The notes below the pieces were generated by a model. That model was not told the DNA's origin. It searched no databases and worked only from the letters and a program-made list of their open reading frames with translations. From positions 2,542,001 through 2,606,000 of the forward strand of contig NZ_CP034449.1 of assembly GCF_003952425.1 (NCBI RefSeq): a stretch of 64,000 bases of DNA. Reading direction: 5' to 3'. Below, in pieces: positions 16,235-24,502 of the stretch. This stretch comes from Mesorhizobium sp. M2A.F.Ca.ET.046.03.2.1. Its GTDB lineage: Bacteria > Pseudomonadota > Alphaproteobacteria > Rhizobiales > Rhizobiaceae. The translations under genes and the position numbers were made by a program. Each line of letters opens with the position of its first letter. Within the stretch, counting starts at the first letter, position 1.

Positions 16235-16263
16235 TTGAATTGCCACCTTTATGGTGGCATATT
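16235..16263 (+). promoter_or_regulatory. Predicted mqsRA promoter with operator in the spacer
   Basis: TTGAAT (16235-16240) and CATATT (16258-16263) are spaced 17 bp apart. The spacer and the first bases of the -10 box hold the palindrome TGCCACC-TTTAT-GGTGGCA (16241-16259). The layout resembles the ACCT-TTTA-AGGT operators bound by E. coli MqsA. It lies six bases before the mqsR start. Confidence 0.6.
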
Positions 16264-16268
16264 GAGTC

Positions 16269-16574
16269 ATGGAGAAACGCAGGCCCACCTACGATCTTGA
16301 GGCGATCAAGACCACGTTCGGGTCTGTCGACACGTTGGCTATCACAACGTCAGCCCTGCGCGATGCGGTCGGCCTTGGTTTCGATCGCGCCGGCATTGTC
16401 GAGGTGATCGATGGCATGACGCGGAAGATGTTCGTGAAATCGATGACGACCTTCGCCGATCACCGGGTCTGGCAGGATGTCTATCACGTGCCGGCGCGCG
16501 ACATGCTTCTCTATGTGAAATTCCAGGCTGATGTCGTGACCGAATTCATGGTCATGGCATTCAAGGAGAAATGA
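16269..16574 (+). CDS. mqsR: MqsR-family mRNA interferase toxin
   Basis: A 101-residue RelE-fold ribonuclease toxin of a type II toxin-antitoxin pair. It aligns along its length with E. coli MqsR: MEKR at the start, FVKSMTT, DHRVWQDVYHV, LLYVKF and the final FKEK. These segments contain the residues known in E. coli to matter for activity (Lys56, Gln68, Tyr81, Lys96 equivalents), so the toxin looks intact. The toxin gene comes first, as in E. coli, and is followed two bases later by the antitoxin. Confidence 0.93.
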   Translation: MEKRRPTYDLEAIKTTFGSVDTLAITTSALRDAVGLGFDRAGIVEVIDGMTRKMFVKSMTTFADHRVWQDVYHVPARDMLLYVKFQADVVTEFMVMAFKEK

Positions 16575-16575
16575 C

Positions 16576-16992
16576 ATGGCGCCAGAAACCAGTGAAACCA
16601 TGATCTCTCCCGAAACCGGAGAGATCCTGACGCGCGGGGTACGTCCGTTCACCGTGACCTACAAAGGCGAGAGCATGGTTGTCGACCTGCCGGGCTACTA
16701 TCCGGCTTCGGCTTCGGACGGAGACGGCGTGCATGTCGGGGAGGATATGGCTGCCGTTGATGCCGCCCTGCGCATTCTCAAGGAAAAGATCGACGGCCTG
16801 CCGGCGCCAGAAACCATCCGGCGCATGCGCGCAAAGCTCAAGCTGTCGCAGCGTGAGGCGGGTTCCCTGTTCAAAGTCGGCGAGAATGCCTTCGACAAAT
16901 ATGAGCGAGGTCTGATCGAGCCGAGCGGCCCGACCATTCAGCTGATGACGTTGCTCGAAAAACACCCCGAATTGCTCGACGAATTGCGCTAA
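16576..16992 (+). CDS. mqsA: MqsA-family antitoxin lacking the zinc-site cysteines
   Basis: A 138-residue antitoxin. The C-terminal half is the helix-turn-helix DNA-binding domain (LKLSQREAGSLFKVGENAF, KYERG, then LLEKHPELLDELR), closely matching E. coli MqsA. The N-terminal half keeps the toxin-binding strand pattern (VRPFTVTYKGESMVVDLPGYY) but the whole protein contains no cysteine, so the structural zinc site made by four Cys in E. coli MqsA is absent. It probably represses the operon through the palindrome at 16241-16259. Confidence 0.9.
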   Translation: MAPETSETMISPETGEILTRGVRPFTVTYKGESMVVDLPGYYPASASDGDGVHVGEDMAAVDAALRILKEKIDGLPAPETIRRMRAKLKLSQREAGSLFKVGENAFDKYERGLIEPSGPTIQLMTLLEKHPELLDELR

Positions 16993-17062
16993 CGACCCAG
17001 GTCGCATTTTTTGATGCTCCAGTCGCGAATGGCGATTGAAAGTCGGTGCGCCGCGGAGCGTT

Positions 17063-19057
17063 ATGCGCCCCATGAAAACCGTCACAGAATTCCCCCGCAA
17101 AGTCGTCGAATTTCCCGATATGGGCATCGTCATGCCGGATGGCTGCCGGCTGTCGGCGCGCATCTGGATGCCCGAGGATGCCGCCGACAATCCCGTGCCC
17201 GCGATCCTCGAGCATCTGCCCTACCGCAAGCGCGACGGCACCATTTTTCGCGACCAGCTCACCCATCCCTATTTCGCCGGGCACGGTTATGCCTCGATCC
17301 GCGTCGACATGCGCGGCAATGGCGATTCCGAAGGACTGATGGACGATGAATATTCCGAGCAGGAACTGCAGGACGCCTGCGACGTCATCGCCTGGGCGGC
17401 GGCGCAGCCCTGGTGCAACGGCAATGTCGGCATGATGGGCATCTCCTGGGGCGGCTTCAACTGCCTGCAGGTGGCGGCGAAACAGCCGCTGGCGCTGAAG
17501 GCGGTGATCAGCCTGTGCTCGACCGTCGACCGCTATGCCGACGACATCCATTACAAGGGCGGCTGCCTGCTCTTGGAAAATTTCGGCTGGGCCTCGACGA
17601 TGCTGTCCTATTCGTCACGGCCGCCGGATCCGGCGATTGCCGGCGGCAACCGCTGGCGCGACTTATGGCTCAGCCGGCTGGAGAACCAGGCCTTCCTTTT
17701 GCCGCTCTGGCTCAGTCACCAGCACCGCGACGCCTATTGGAAGCGCGGCTCGATCTGTGAGGATTTTTCGGCGGTCAAAGCGGCGGTGCTGTCGATCGGC
17801 GGCTGGCATGACGGCTACCGCAACACGATCTCCAATCTCGTCACCGGCATCCAGTCGCCGGTCAAAGGCATCGTCGGCCCCTGGATCCACAAATACCCGC
17901 ATTACGCCGGACCCAATCCGGCGATCGGCTTCCTGCAGGAGGCGCTGCGCTGGTGGGACCGCTGGCTAAAGGGTGCTGCGACCGGCGTCGAGGCCGATCC
18001 GGACTACCGCGCCTATGTGATGGACAGCGTGCGGCCGGCGCGCTGGCACCCGGAACGGCCGGGCCGCTGGGTGGCGGAGCAGGAATGGCCGTCCTCAAAC
18101 ATCAAGGTCGAGGCGATCGAGCTTATCGCCAATGGCGGCAAACCCCTGATCGTCGCTTCGCCGCAGACCTGCGGCCTCGCCGGCGGCGAGTATTTTCCCT
18201 TCACCTTCGGGCCGGAATTGCCCGGCGACCAACGCCCCGACGACGCGCTGTCGGTCTGCTTCGACCAGCCCGAGCTCGGTGAGGCGATCGACATCGTCGG
18301 CGCGCCGGAGCTCGCGGTCCGAGTTGCCTCCGATCGGCCGCAGGCCAACATCGCGGTGCGTCTCTGCGATGTGCACCCGGACGGCGCCTCGGAACTGATC
18401 TCCTATGGCTTGCTCAATTTGACCCACCGCGACTCGCATGAGTTCCCGCAGGCGCTGGTGCCAGGGCAGACCTTTTCGGCGCGCGTCGTGCTCGACCAAT
18501 GCGCCTACCGCGTGCCGGCCGGCCATAAATTGCGCGTCGCCGTTTCGACCGCCTACTGGCCGATGATCTGGCCCTCGCCGGAACCGGTGCAACTCGATCT
18601 TGCGAAGGCCACGCTGAAGCTGCCGCTGCGGCCGCTGGCGAAAGGCAATGAGGTTTCGTTCCCTGAGCCGGAAGGCGCGACGCCCTGGGCGACCGAGACG
18701 ATCAGGCCGACGAGTTCCGAACGCCATATCGACCGCGACGAGAAGACCGGCACGGTCACGCTTTCCATCACCGACGATTTCGGCGCGGTGCGCGATCTCG
18801 ACCACGGGCTGGTCAATGGCAGCATCGTACGCGAGACATGGGCGATCCATCCCGACGATCCGCTGTCGGCCACCGGAGCCACGCATTGGACGCAGACATT
18901 GTCGCGCGATGAATGGTCGGTGCGGACCGAAACCTTTGCCGACATGCGATCGGACGCAGAGAGCTTCATCGTCAGCGCCAGAATCGAAGCCTATGAGGGC
19001 GAAAAGCTGATCTTCGAACGCGATTTCGAGCAGACGATTCCCCGCTCCCTGGTTTGA
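17063..19057 (+). CDS. CocE/NonD-family (S15-type) hydrolase
   Basis: A 664-residue serine hydrolase of the Xaa-Pro dipeptidyl-peptidase S15 / cocaine-esterase family. Residues 20-300 are an alpha/beta-hydrolase domain with HLPYRKRDGT, IRVDMRGNGDSEG and the nucleophile elbow GISWGG (Ser128); a jelly-roll C-terminal domain follows. Family members cut peptides or esters and amides. It lies 147 bp before a peptide-type ABC importer, so it may act on imported substrates, which is an inference. The start at 17063 has GGAG four bases upstream; 17072 is an alternative. The frame opens at a TTG at 17036. Confidence 0.88.
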   Translation: MRPMKTVTEFPRKVVEFPDMGIVMPDGCRLSARIWMPEDAADNPVPAILEHLPYRKRDGTIFRDQLTHPYFAGHGYASIRVDMRGNGDSEGLMDDEYSEQELQDACDVIAWAAAQPWCNGNVGMMGISWGGFNCLQVAAKQPLALKAVISLCSTVDRYADDIHYKGGCLLLENFGWASTMLSYSSRPPDPAIAGGNRWRDLWLSRLENQAFLLPLWLSHQHRDAYWKRGSICEDFSAVKAAVLSIGGWHDGYRNTISNLVTGIQSPVKGIVGPWIHKYPHYAGPNPAIGFLQEALRWWDRWLKGAATGVEADPDYRAYVMDSVRPARWHPERPGRWVAEQEWPSSNIKVEAIELIANGGKPLIVASPQTCGLAGGEYFPFTFGPELPGDQRPDDALSVCFDQPELGEAIDIVGAPELAVRVASDRPQANIAVRLCDVHPDGASELISYGLLNLTHRDSHEFPQALVPGQTFSARVVLDQCAYRVPAGHKLRVAVSTAYWPMIWPSPEPVQLDLAKATLKLPLRPLAKGNEVSFPEPEGATPWATETIRPTSSERHIDRDEKTGTVTLSITDDFGAVRDLDHGLVNGSIVRETWAIHPDDPLSATGATHWTQTLSRDEWSVRTETFADMRSDAESFIVSARIEAYEGEKLIFERDFEQTIPRSLV

Positions 19058-19062
19058 GCGGA

Positions 19063-19124
19063 GGCAAGATTGGTCCAAACGCGACATGCGATTTACGCCA
19101 CCGCATGTCGCATTCGGTCTTGCC
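19063..19124 (+). terminator. Long two-tier hairpin after the S15-type hydrolase
   Basis: Inner stem GCGACATGCG (19081-19090) with CGCATGTCGC (19102-19111), outer stem GGCAAGA (19063-19069) with TCTTGCC (19118-19124). There is no clear T-run, so it may be a factor-dependent end or a regulatory structure in the leader of the ABC operon rather than a classic terminator. Confidence 0.45.
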
Positions 19125-19204
19125 TGCCGCTTTCCCTTACGGTCATTATCTCCTCCAATAGAAGAAACGACCATAAGGTCGCATACCCAGAGTGAGGAAC
19201 CATA

Positions 19205-20794
19205 ATGTCCAACGAACTCGACTATCTCAGCCGGCGAGTCGCGGCCGGGAAACTTAGCCGTCGCGACTTTCTCGGTCGCGCCGCCGCGCTTGGCGTCACC
19301 GCCACTTTCGCCAACTCGCTGCTCTCCAGCGCCGTGCGCGCTGCCGGCCCGGTCAAGGGCGGCACGCTGAAAGCCGGCCTGCAGGGCGGTGAATCCACCA
19401 ACAGCCTCGATCCCGCGACTTTCCTCAGCCAGGTTCCGTTCGCCTTCGGCAAGTGCTGGGGCGAAACGCTGGTCGAGCTCGCGCCGGGCGGCGGCGTCGA
19501 ATATCTCATCGCCGAGGAGATCGGCAGCTCGAAGGATGCCAAGACCTGGACGATGAAGATCCGCAAGGGCGTTCAGTTCCACAACGGCAAGGAAGTGACG
19601 CCGGACGACGTGGTGGCGACGCTGAAGCGCCACAGCGACGAAAAATCCAAGTCGGGCGCGCTGGGCGTCCTGAAGAGCATCGACACCATCAAGGCCGATG
19701 GAGGCAATGTCGTGGTCACGCTGAAGGACCCGAACGCCGACCTCCCCTATTTGATGGCGGACTATCACCTGATCATCCAGCCGAATGGCGGCAACGATAA
19801 GCCGGATGCCGGCATCGGCACCGGCCCGTACAAGGTCACCGTCAATCAGCCCGGCGTGAAGCATGGCGGAGAGCGCTTCGCCAATTACTGGCAGGCCGAC
19901 AAATACGGCCATGCCGACCAGGTCGAGATCATCGTCGTCAACGACCCGACGGCCCGCATGGCTGCGCTGCAGGGCGGCCAGGTCAACATGATCAACCGCG
20001 TCGAACCGAAGATCGTCGACCTGGTCAAGCGGCTGCCCGGCGTCACCATCCGCGCCGCCTCAGGCCGCGGCTTCTATCCGTTCAACATGTTCTGCGACAC
20101 CGCGCCCTTCGACAACAACGACCTTCGCATGGCGCTGAAGCTTGCCATGGACCGCGAGGAGATGCTGACCAAGATCCTGCGCGGCTACGGCGAGGTCGGC
20201 AACGACATGCCGGTCAACAAGGCCTATCCGCTGTTCGCAGAGGATTTCGAGCAGCGCAAGTTCGATCCGGAAAAAGCCGCCGCGCTCTACAAGAAGTCCG
20301 GCCATAGCGGCTCGATCCTGCTGCGCACGTCCGACGTCGCCTTCCCTGGCGCCGTTGACGCCGCCCAGCTTTACCAGCAGAGCTGCGCCAAGGCTGGCAT
20401 CAAGATCGAGATCAAGCGCGAGCCGGGCGACGGCTACTGGACGGAAGTCTGGAACAAGCAGCCTTTCTCGCTCTCCTACTGGGGCGGGCGTCCGACGCAG
20501 GACCAGATGTATTCGACCGCCTATCTCTCGACCGCCGACTGGAACGACACGCGCTTCAAGCGGCCGGATTTCGACAAGATGGTGCTTGCGGCGCGCGGCG
20601 AGCTCGACGAAGCCAAGCGCAAGAAGATCTACCGCGACATGGGCGAGATCATGCGCGACGAAGGCGGCCTGATCGTGCCGTTCTTCAACCAGTTCGTCGA
20701 CGCGACCGGCAAGGGCGTCGAAGGCTGGGTCGACAACCCGGCGCAGGAACTCAGCAACGGCCACGCGCTGATCGAGTGCTGGCTGCAGGCTTGA
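19205..20794 (+). CDS. Peptide-type ABC transporter substrate-binding protein 1
   Basis: A 529-residue SBP family 5 protein (oligopeptide/dipeptide/nickel class). The N-terminus has a twin-arginine signal (LSRRDFLGRAAALG) followed by a hydrophobic stretch ending SAVRAA, so it is likely exported folded to the periplasm. The body shows TLKAGLQGGESTNSLDPAT, TWTMKIRKGVQFHNGKEVTP and GTGPYKV. It is closely paralogous to the SBP at 24503, with long identical segments such as FDNNDLRMALKLAMDREEM. An in-operon hairpin follows the stop, then two permeases. Confidence 0.93.
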   Translation: MSNELDYLSRRVAAGKLSRRDFLGRAAALGVTATFANSLLSSAVRAAGPVKGGTLKAGLQGGESTNSLDPATFLSQVPFAFGKCWGETLVELAPGGGVEYLIAEEIGSSKDAKTWTMKIRKGVQFHNGKEVTPDDVVATLKRHSDEKSKSGALGVLKSIDTIKADGGNVVVTLKDPNADLPYLMADYHLIIQPNGGNDKPDAGIGTGPYKVTVNQPGVKHGGERFANYWQADKYGHADQVEIIVVNDPTARMAALQGGQVNMINRVEPKIVDLVKRLPGVTIRAASGRGFYPFNMFCDTAPFDNNDLRMALKLAMDREEMLTKILRGYGEVGNDMPVNKAYPLFAEDFEQRKFDPEKAAALYKKSGHSGSILLRTSDVAFPGAVDAAQLYQQSCAKAGIKIEIKREPGDGYWTEVWNKQPFSLSYWGGRPTQDQMYSTAYLSTADWNDTRFKRPDFDKMVLAARGELDEAKRKKIYRDMGEIMRDEGGLIVPFFNQFVDATGKGVEGWVDNPAQELSNGHALIECWLQA

Positions 20795-20806
20795 CGAAGG
20801 ATAGGA

Positions 20807-20830
20807 AAGGGCCGGCGCGAGCCGGCCCTT
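20807..20830 (+). terminator. Intra-operon hairpin after SBP 1
   Basis: AAGGGCCGGC, loop GCGA, GCCGGCCCTT, a perfect 10 bp stem followed by CCGGCTTTC. Such structures after binding-protein genes often protect the SBP message and cut downstream permease expression. Confidence 0.6.
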
Positions 20831-20892
20831 CCGGCTTTCATGGCCTGCCTGAAAGGCGGGCACCGTCCCTTCTTCACCATTGCAGGTAGCCG

Positions 20893-21852
20893 ATGTCGTC
20901 TCCGATCCTGAGATTGGTCGCTCAGCGTATCTTGCTGGGCCTGGTTCTTCTGTTCGCCGTTTCGGTGCTGATCTTCGCCGGCACGCAGATCCTGCCGGGC
21001 GACGTCGCCCAGGCGATCCTCGGCCAGTCGGCAACGCCGGAGGCGCTGGCGAACCTGCGCGAACAGCTCGGGCTCAACGACCCGGCATGGCTGCGCTACG
21101 TGCACTGGCTGTGGGGCATCCTGCATGGCGATTTCGGCACGGCGCAGTCGAGCGGGCTCGACATTGCAAGCTCGATCGGCACCCGGCTGAAGAACACGCT
21201 TTTCCTGGCCGCGTGCGCGGCGATCGTCGCTGTGCCGCTGGCGGTCATCCTTGGGCTGATTGCAGTGCGCTACCGCAACGGCTTCGTCGACAAGCTGATC
21301 TCCGGCCTGGCCCTGGCCTCGACATCGTTCCCGGAATTCTTCATCGGCTATGTGCTGATCTTCGTGTTCGCGGTGCACTGGCAGATTTTCCCGAGCATCT
21401 CGACGGTGGATGATTCCACGCCTTTCCTCGAAAGGCTGCAGGCCGTGGTGCTGCCGGCCACGGCGCTCACCCTGGTGGTGCTCGCCCATATGATGCGCAT
21501 GACGCGCGCGGCGATCCTCAATGTCATGCAGTCGGCCTATATCGAGACGGCCGAGCTCAAGGGGCTGAAACCCTTCGACATCATCCGTAAGCATGCTTTT
21601 CCGAACGCGATCGCGCCGGTCGTCAATGTCGTCATGCTCAATCTCGCCTATCTCATCGTCGGCGTCGTCGTGGTGGAGGTGATCTTCGTCTATCCGGGCA
21701 TGGGACAGTATCTGGTCGACCATGTCGCCAAACGCGACGTGCCGGTGGTGCAGGCGGTCGGCCTGATCTTCGCCGCGGTCTACATCTCGCTCAACATCGT
21801 CGCGGATATCGCCGCCATCGTGGCCAATCCGCGGCTCAGGCATCCGAAGTGA
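20893..21852 (+). CDS. Peptide-type ABC transporter permease (DppB-like)
   Basis: A 319-residue inner-membrane permease. The N-terminus (ILRLVAQRILLGLVLLFAVS) is the first membrane helix typical of DppB/OppB proteins, followed by the periplasmic loop with ILPGDVAQAILGQSATPE. The EAA loop that contacts the ATPase is seen near YIETAELKGLKPFDIIRKHAFPNA. It is the second gene of the SBP1-permease-permease-ATPase-SBP2 operon. Confidence 0.93.
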   Translation: MSSPILRLVAQRILLGLVLLFAVSVLIFAGTQILPGDVAQAILGQSATPEALANLREQLGLNDPAWLRYVHWLWGILHGDFGTAQSSGLDIASSIGTRLKNTLFLAACAAIVAVPLAVILGLIAVRYRNGFVDKLISGLALASTSFPEFFIGYVLIFVFAVHWQIFPSISTVDDSTPFLERLQAVVLPATALTLVVLAHMMRMTRAAILNVMQSAYIETAELKGLKPFDIIRKHAFPNAIAPVVNVVMLNLAYLIVGVVVVEVIFVYPGMGQYLVDHVAKRDVPVVQAVGLIFAAVYISLNIVADIAAIVANPRLRHPK

Positions 21853-21910
21853 CGAGAGCATCCGAAATGACGGGCCGGATGCAGGACGACCAGAGGGGGA
21901 ACTGAAGCGA

Positions 21911-22732
21911 ATGGCGCTACGACAAATTCCGTTCACCGCCTGGATCGGGCTAATCCTGACCGGCTTCTTTGCGTTCTGCGCCATCTTCGCGCCCTGGGTC
22001 GCGCCGCACGGCAATGGCGAGATCGTCGGCGACGTGTGGGAGCCTATGTCGGCGGCGCATTGGCTGGGCACCGACAATCTCGGCCGCGATCTGATCTCGC
22101 GCATGATCTATGGCGCGCGCATCACCATGGAGATCGCGGTGGCGGCGACGGCGCTGTCCTTCTCGCTGGGCTCAATCCTCGGCTTCACGGCGGCTGTCTT
22201 CGGCGGCTGGTTCGACACGCTGCTGTCGCGCTTCGTCGACCTTCTGATGTCGATCCCGACGCTGATCTTCGGCCTCGTCGTGCTGTCGGTGCTGCCGACC
22301 AACACGCTGACGCTGATCTTGGTCATGGGCATCCTCGATTCCACCCGCGTCTACCGCCTGTCGCGCGCCGTCGCCGTCGACATAAACGTCATGGACTATG
22401 TCGAAGCGGCGAAGCTGCGCGGCGAAGGCAAGGCCTGGATCATCTTCCGCGAAATCCTGCCCAATGCGCTGTCGCCGTTGGTGGCGGAGCTCGGCGTGCG
22501 CTTCATCTTCGCGGTGCTCTTCCTGTCAGCGCTCTCCTTCCTCGGCCTCGGCGTGCAGCCGCCGGATTCGGACTGGGGCGGCATGGTCAAGGAAAACAAG
22601 GACGGCATCGTCTTCGGCATTCCGGCGGCGCTCATCCCGGCGGCCGCGATCGCGGTGCTGGCGATCTCGGTCAACCTCGTCGCCGACTGGGTGCTCAACC
22701 GCACGACGAGCCTGAAGGGAGGGCGCGGCTGA
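21911..22732 (+). CDS. Peptide-type ABC transporter permease (DppC-like)
   Basis: A 273-residue permease of the DppC/OppC class. It shows one N-terminal helix (ILTGFFAFCAIFAPWV), the HWLGTDNLGRDLISRMIYGAR motif characteristic of this subunit, and the EAA loop near MDYVEAAKLRGEGKAWIIFR. The stop overlaps the ATPase start (TGATG). With the upstream permease it forms the membrane channel. Confidence 0.93.
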   Translation: MALRQIPFTAWIGLILTGFFAFCAIFAPWVAPHGNGEIVGDVWEPMSAAHWLGTDNLGRDLISRMIYGARITMEIAVAATALSFSLGSILGFTAAVFGGWFDTLLSRFVDLLMSIPTLIFGLVVLSVLPTNTLTLILVMGILDSTRVYRLSRAVAVDINVMDYVEAAKLRGEGKAWIIFREILPNALSPLVAELGVRFIFAVLFLSALSFLGLGVQPPDSDWGGMVKENKDGIVFGIPAALIPAAAIAVLAISVNLVADWVLNRTTSLKGGRG

Positions 22733-24387
22733 TGGCCGACACCAAGGCAAATTCAGGCAAGCTCCTCGATATCCGCAACCTGCGCATCGAGGCGACCGTC
22801 TACCCGCCTGGCGAAGCGCCGAAGACGATCACGCTGGTCCACGACGTCTCGCTGACCTTGGAAAAGGGCAAGGTGCTCGGCCTGATCGGCGAATCCGGCG
22901 CCGGCAAATCGACCATCGGCCTGTCGTCCATGGCCTATGGCCGTGGCGGCGTGCGCATCACCGGCGGCGAGGTGATCCTTAACGGCCGCGATATCCTGAA
23001 AGCCGGCCCCAAGGGCGTGCGGGCGCTGCGCGGACGCGAAGTCTGCTATGTCGCGCAATCGGCGGCCGCCGCCTTCAATCCGGCCCATAAGCTGATCGAC
23101 CAGGTGGTCGAGGCGGCCATGCTGCATGGCACCGCGACGCGCGCCGAAGCCGAGAAGCGGGCCGTCGCGCTGTTCAAGAAGCTCAGCCTGCCCAATCCCG
23201 AAACGATCGGCGAGCGCTACCCGCACCAGGTCTCCGGCGGCCAGCTGCAGCGCGTGATGACGGCGATGGCGCTCTGCTCGGAGCCGGACCTCATCGTCTT
23301 CGACGAGCCGACCACGGCGCTCGACGTGACGACACAGATCGACGTGCTGGCGGCGATCAAGGACGCCATCCGCGACACGCATGTGGCGGCCCTCTACATC
23401 ACGCACGACCTTGCCGTCGTCGCCCAGGTGTCGGACGAGATCATGGTGCTACGCCATGGCCGGCTGGTGGAGTGGGGCGGCACGCGGCAGATCATCAAGG
23501 AGCCGCGCCAGGAATACACCAACGCGCTGGTCTCTGTGCATGAGATCGAGCACAAGGAACAGCCGCCCGGCACAACGCCCTTCCTGTCGGTGAAGAATGT
23601 CACCGCCGCCTATGGCGGCGGCCATGTCAAGGTGCTGAAGAACGTCTCGGTCGACATTTATCCGGGACAGACGCTGGCGGTGGTCGGCGAGAGCGGCTCC
23701 GGCAAGTCGACGCTGGCGCGCGCGATCACAGGCCTGTTGCCGCCCGAGGAGGGCACCGTCACCTTCGACGGCAGGCCACTCGCCAACAGGCTGGCCGACC
23801 GGCCGAAGGAGGACCTGCGGCAGCTGCAGATGATCTACCAGATGGCCGACGTGGCGATGAACCCTCGCCAGACGGTAGGCACCATCATCGGCCGGCCGCT
23901 GGAGTTCTATTTCGGCATGAAGGGCCGCGAGCGCGACAAGCGCGTCGCCGAGCTGCTCGACGAGATCGAGATGGGCAAGGGTTTCGTCGACCGCTACCCG
24001 GCCGAGCTTTCCGGCGGCCAGAAGCAGCGTGTCTGCATCGCGCGCTCGCTCGCCGCCAAGCCGAAGCTGATCATCTGCGACGAGGTGACATCGGCGCTCG
24101 ACCCGCTGGTCGCCAACGGCATCCTGAAACTGCTGCTCAACCTGCAGCAGCACGAAAAGGTCGCGTATCTCTTCATCACCCATGACCTGGCGACGGTGAA
24201 GTCGATCGCCGATTCGATCGCTGTCATGTATCGCGGCGAGGTGGTGCGCTACGGCTCCAAGAGCAAGGTGCTGACGCCGCCTTTCGACGCCTATACGGAC
24301 CTGCTGCTCTCCTCCGTGCCGGAGATGGAGATCGGCTGGCTGGAGAAGGCGATCAAGGGCCGACGCATGGAAAGCGCTGGAAATTAG
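22732..24387 (+). CDS. Peptide-type ABC transporter, fused double ATPase (DppDF-like)
   Basis: A 551-residue protein with two ABC ATPase domains in one chain, replacing separate DppD and DppF. Domain 1 has Walker [10 protein letters not shown] (residues 53-61), signature VSGGQLQRV and Walker B LIVFDEPT. Domain 2 has [18 protein letters not shown] and [12 protein letters not shown]. The second Walker B reads DEV rather than DEP, and its Q-loop region reads [14 protein letters not shown]. The start at 22732 is coupled to the permease stop. Confidence 0.93.
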   Translation: MADTKANSGKLLDIRNLRIEATVYPPGEAPKTITLVHDVSLTLEKGKVLGLIGESGAGKSTIGLSSMAYGRGGVRITGGEVILNGRDILKAGPKGVRALRGREVCYVAQSAAAAFNPAHKLIDQVVEAAMLHGTATRAEAEKRAVALFKKLSLPNPETIGERYPHQVSGGQLQRVMTAMALCSEPDLIVFDEPTTALDVTTQIDVLAAIKDAIRDTHVAALYITHDLAVVAQVSDEIMVLRHGRLVEWGGTRQIIKEPRQEYTNALVSVHEIEHKEQPPGTTPFLSVKNVTAAYGGGHVKVLKNVSVDIYPGQTLAVVGESGSGKSTLARAITGLLPPEEGTVTFDGRPLANRLADRPKEDLRQLQMIYQMADVAMNPRQTVGTIIGRPLEFYFGMKGRERDKRVAELLDEIEMGKGFVDRYPAELSGGQKQRVCIARSLAAKPKLIICDEVTSALDPLVANGILKLLLNLQQHEKVAYLFITHDLATVKSIADSIAVMYRGEVVRYGSKSKVLTPPFDAYTDLLLSSVPEMEIGWLEKAIKGRRMESAGN

Positions 24388-24502
24388 CCTGCCAAAATCG
24401 ACCCAAGGCACTTTTGTCATGCGGCCGCAACAGGGAAGGGGAAAGATCGCCGCGGGCGGATAGAACCCGCACCGGAATCAATCTCGAAGAAGGGGGCAGG
24501 AC

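Noticed and set aside
18095..19912. 605-codon minus-strand open frame opposite the S15 hydrolase and SBP1
   Set aside because: Covers two well-supported genes and shows only low-complexity Arg/Gly/His composition.
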